Of a stretch of 64,000 bases of DNA, positions 62,546 through 64,000 are shown in pieces. Origin of the DNA: Sphingobium naphthae (lineage in GTDB: Bacteria > Pseudomonadota > Alphaproteobacteria > Sphingomonadales > Sphingomonadaceae). Position 1 is the stretch's first letter, and each line of letters opens with the position of its first letter. The stretch is taken from positions 62,001 to 126,000 of the forward strand of contig NZ_JAJGNO010000013.1 in NCBI RefSeq assembly GCF_020782235.1. The letters run 5' to 3'. Below the pieces are notes generated by a model that saw only the letters and a list, made by a program, of their open reading frames with translations, was not told the DNA's origin and ran no database searches. A program made the position numbers and the translations under genes.

Positions 62546-63055
62546 TCAGAAGCGGAAGCCCACGCCGACCATCGCGGCATCGCGGCCACCGACATTCTGC
62601 TCATATTCGGTGCGCTGATATTCGGCCGAGATGTAGGTGGTCGGCGTCGCGGCGAATTCCAGGCCGCCGCCATAGCGCACGCCTTCCAGCGCCGCGCCGT
62701 CGCCATCGACCTCGAAGCGGGTCGAGGCATAGCCGACCTTGCCGAAGGCGAGGACGCGCGGGGTCAGGACATAGCCGGCGCGCAGCGAAGCGGCGAGATC
62801 GCGGCTGACGTCCAGGCCGCTCTCGTCGACGGTGCTGTCGCCCAGGCTGACTTCGACGCCGCCGGTGATGCGGGGGGCGAGCGCCAGGTCATAGCCAGCG
62901 GTCACGCCATAGGCGAAGCCGTCTTCGCCGCCGATCTTGTCATAGCCCAGCGTAACGCCGGCGCGCGGCCCGGTGAAGGGCGCAGCGTCCTGAGCGAAAG
63001 CAGGGGCCGAAACAGCGGTGGCAGCAGCAATCGCTGCGAAAATCACAGTCTTCAT
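62546..63055 (-). CDS. Small outer-membrane beta-barrel protein
   Basis: 169 aa. Signal peptide residues 1-22 (ends AFAQ). The mature part has alternating strands (GVTLGYDKIGG; ITGGVEVSLGDST; SLRAGYVLTPRVLAFGKVGYAS; YISAEYQRTEYEQ) and ends in a C-terminal Phe (VGVGFRF), as in OmpA/opacity-type 8-stranded barrels. CGAGGA precedes the ATG. Function not known; possibly adhesion or stability. Confidence 0.85.
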   Translation of the reverse strand: MKTVIFAAIAAATAVSAPAFAQDAAPFTGPRAGVTLGYDKIGGEDGFAYGVTAGYDLALAPRITGGVEVSLGDSTVDESGLDVSRDLAASLRAGYVLTPRVLAFGKVGYASTRFEVDGDGAALEGVRYGGGLEFAATPTTYISAEYQRTEYEQNVGGRDAAMVGVGFRF

Positions 63056-63368
63056 AAAGTCCTCGTTTTTATTCTAATCGCCTCGACTTAGATATTCATC
63101 GGGCGTTCAGGTTCGATGCAAAGAGACCATGGCTATTTACCTATGCTCACTCCTGCTTCTGTTCTCTCCGTCTTGGGGAGAACAAAGCGCGTTGTGCATC
63201 ATCATCGCGCAGGGCCCATCTAGGATTGCAAAAATCAGTTGCAAAGAGGGGCAGACTTTATTTCAATCAATTTCGCCGCTTGTGTTGCAAAACGGTTACA
63301 TCGCTCGCCGGCGCGGATCAGGCGCCGCGCGCCGACCTGTCATAAAAGAGGGCTAGGGACTATTGGCC
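63056..63368. other. Divergent promoter region of barrel and cytochrome b genes
   Basis: 313 bases without a supported gene. Three copies of TTGCAAA occur at 63226, 63239 and 63285, in the same orientation, without obvious spacing rule. I see no riboswitch fold or tRNA. Confidence 0.4.
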
Positions 63369-64000
63369 ATGGACAGCTTGCCCGACATCGCCGGACCCAT
63401 CGTGAAGCGGCACCGCCTGTCGACGCGGCTGTGGCATTGGCTGAACGCGCTGCTGCTCTACATTCTCTTCGCCAGCGGCCTTGGCATCTTCAACGCCCAT
63501 CCCCGCCTCTATTGGGGCCAGTATGGCGCGAATTTCGACCGCGCCTGGCTGGAGCTGGAACGGTTCGGCAGCTGGTGGACGCTGCCGGCCAGCTATAATC
63601 TGGCGCTGTCGCGCCACTGGCATCTGGCCGCCGCGCCGATCTTCGCCTTCGCCCTGCTCGCCTATATGCTCTGGAGCCTCGCCAACCGCCATGTCTTCCG
63701 CGACCTCGCCTTCCGCAGGGGTGAACTGGCGCCGCGCCATGTCTGGCAGGACATCCGGGACCATGCGCGCCTGCGCTTCCCCACCGGCGCGGCGGCGCTG
63801 CGCTACAATGTGCTGCAGAAGGCCAGCTATATCGGCGTCATCTTCGTCGCGCTGCCGCTCGTCATCCTGACGGGCCTCACCATGTCGCCGGGGATGAACG
63901 CGGCCTGGCCCTGGCTGGTCGACCTGTTCGGCGGGCGGCAATCGGCGCGCTCGCTGCACTTCATCGCCGCCTTTGCGCTCGCCGCCTTCTTCCTGGTCCA
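63369..64000 (+). CDS. Cytochrome b/b6-domain membrane protein (3' end outside window)
   Basis: 210 codons are visible from the ATG at 63369 to the window end, without a stop. Hydrophobic helices alternate with conserved His: STRLWHWLNALLLYILFASGL (H24), LALSRHWHLAAAPIFAF, SLHFIAAFALAAFFLV. This fits cytochrome b561/b6-like subunits that bind two hemes in the inner membrane and pass electrons to quinone; such subunits often precede a molybdopterin-dependent oxidoreductase, which may lie beyond the window. Confidence 0.85.
   Translation, partial: MDSLPDIAGPIVKRHRLSTRLWHWLNALLLYILFASGLGIFNAHPRLYWGQYGANFDRAWLELERFGSWWTLPASYNLALSRHWHLAAAPIFAFALLAYMLWSLANRHVFRDLAFRRGELAPRHVWQDIRDHARLRFPTGAAALRYNVLQKASYIGVIFVALPLVILTGLTMSPGMNAAWPWLVDLFGGRQSARSLHFIAAFALAAFFLV

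Noticed and set aside
63226..63291. Three TTGCAAA copies as a regulatory array
   Set aside because: Spacings are irregular and the motif is short; no known regulator site matches it.

Overview
The window is chromosomal DNA of a GC-rich alphaproteobacterium, most likely of the Sphingomonadaceae (Sphingobium/Sphingomonas group). Pointers are the class I lysyl-tRNA synthetase, the class II fructose bisphosphatase (GlpX), the rpmF-plsX-fabH-ihfA-merR order, ClpS, a phasin with PHA synthase, a TonB receptor and a two-ExbD TonB system, an HWE-kinase bacteriophytochrome, and several RcnB-like Arg/Asp-rich periplasmic proteins. Most of the window is dense core genome. I see no rRNA, phage, IS transposase, integrase or CRISPR array. 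All calls come from reading the sequence; no database search was run.

Layout. 0-10.7 kb: tail of an outer-membrane-like protein, a methyltransferase fused to an anti-sigma-like tail, an ABC exporter, a PilZ protein, the tonB-exbB-exbD-exbD operon, homoserine dehydrogenase and GlpX. 10.7-16.8 kb: a MerC-like membrane protein, a MASE1-PAS-GGDEF cyclase and the overlapping glpD-glpK pair. 16.8-20.1 kb: clpS, a phasin and phaC, with a pair of identical inverted operators before the phasin. 20.2-26.5 kb: an AlaC-type aminotransferase, a DUF2721 protein, a lone IorA-type [2Fe-2S] subunit, an extradiol dioxygenase and the bphO-bphP red-light module. 26.7-31.4 kb: two RcnB-like proteins around a 2-oxoglutarate oxygenase, then lysK and a PilZ protein. 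31.4-41.9 kb: a DinG-like helicase, SixA-like phosphatase, the rpmF-plsX-fabH-ihfA-merR cluster, MAPEG, MBL-fold, Rrf2, GlpQ, ArsC/Spx-like and RidA genes.

41.9-46.5 kb is less ordered: intergenic stretches without recognisable genes, a nuclease, small ORFans, visibly lower GC in part, and a tRNA-Leu-like gene with a collapsed anticodon arm. It looks like a decayed accessory patch. 46.5-50.6 kb: nrdA and nrdB, separated by a DUF559 nuclease gene whose start and stop codons lie inside flanking inverted repeats, with two NrdR-box-like sites upstream of nrdA. 50.6-64 kb: fumarase, a TonB receptor, an alpha/beta hydrolase, a GGDEF-EAL-PilZ protein, dnaN, rlmN, a small outer-membrane barrel and the start of a cytochrome b.

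Functionally, carbon storage and central carbon (PHA, glycerol, GlpX, fumarase), energised outer-membrane uptake (TonB), deoxynucleotide supply and replication (Nrd, DnaN), and c-di-GMP/light signalling (two cyclase-type proteins, two free PilZ proteins, BphP) are all represented. The strongest candidate for something undescribed is the repeat-bounded DUF559 unit inside the nrd operon.
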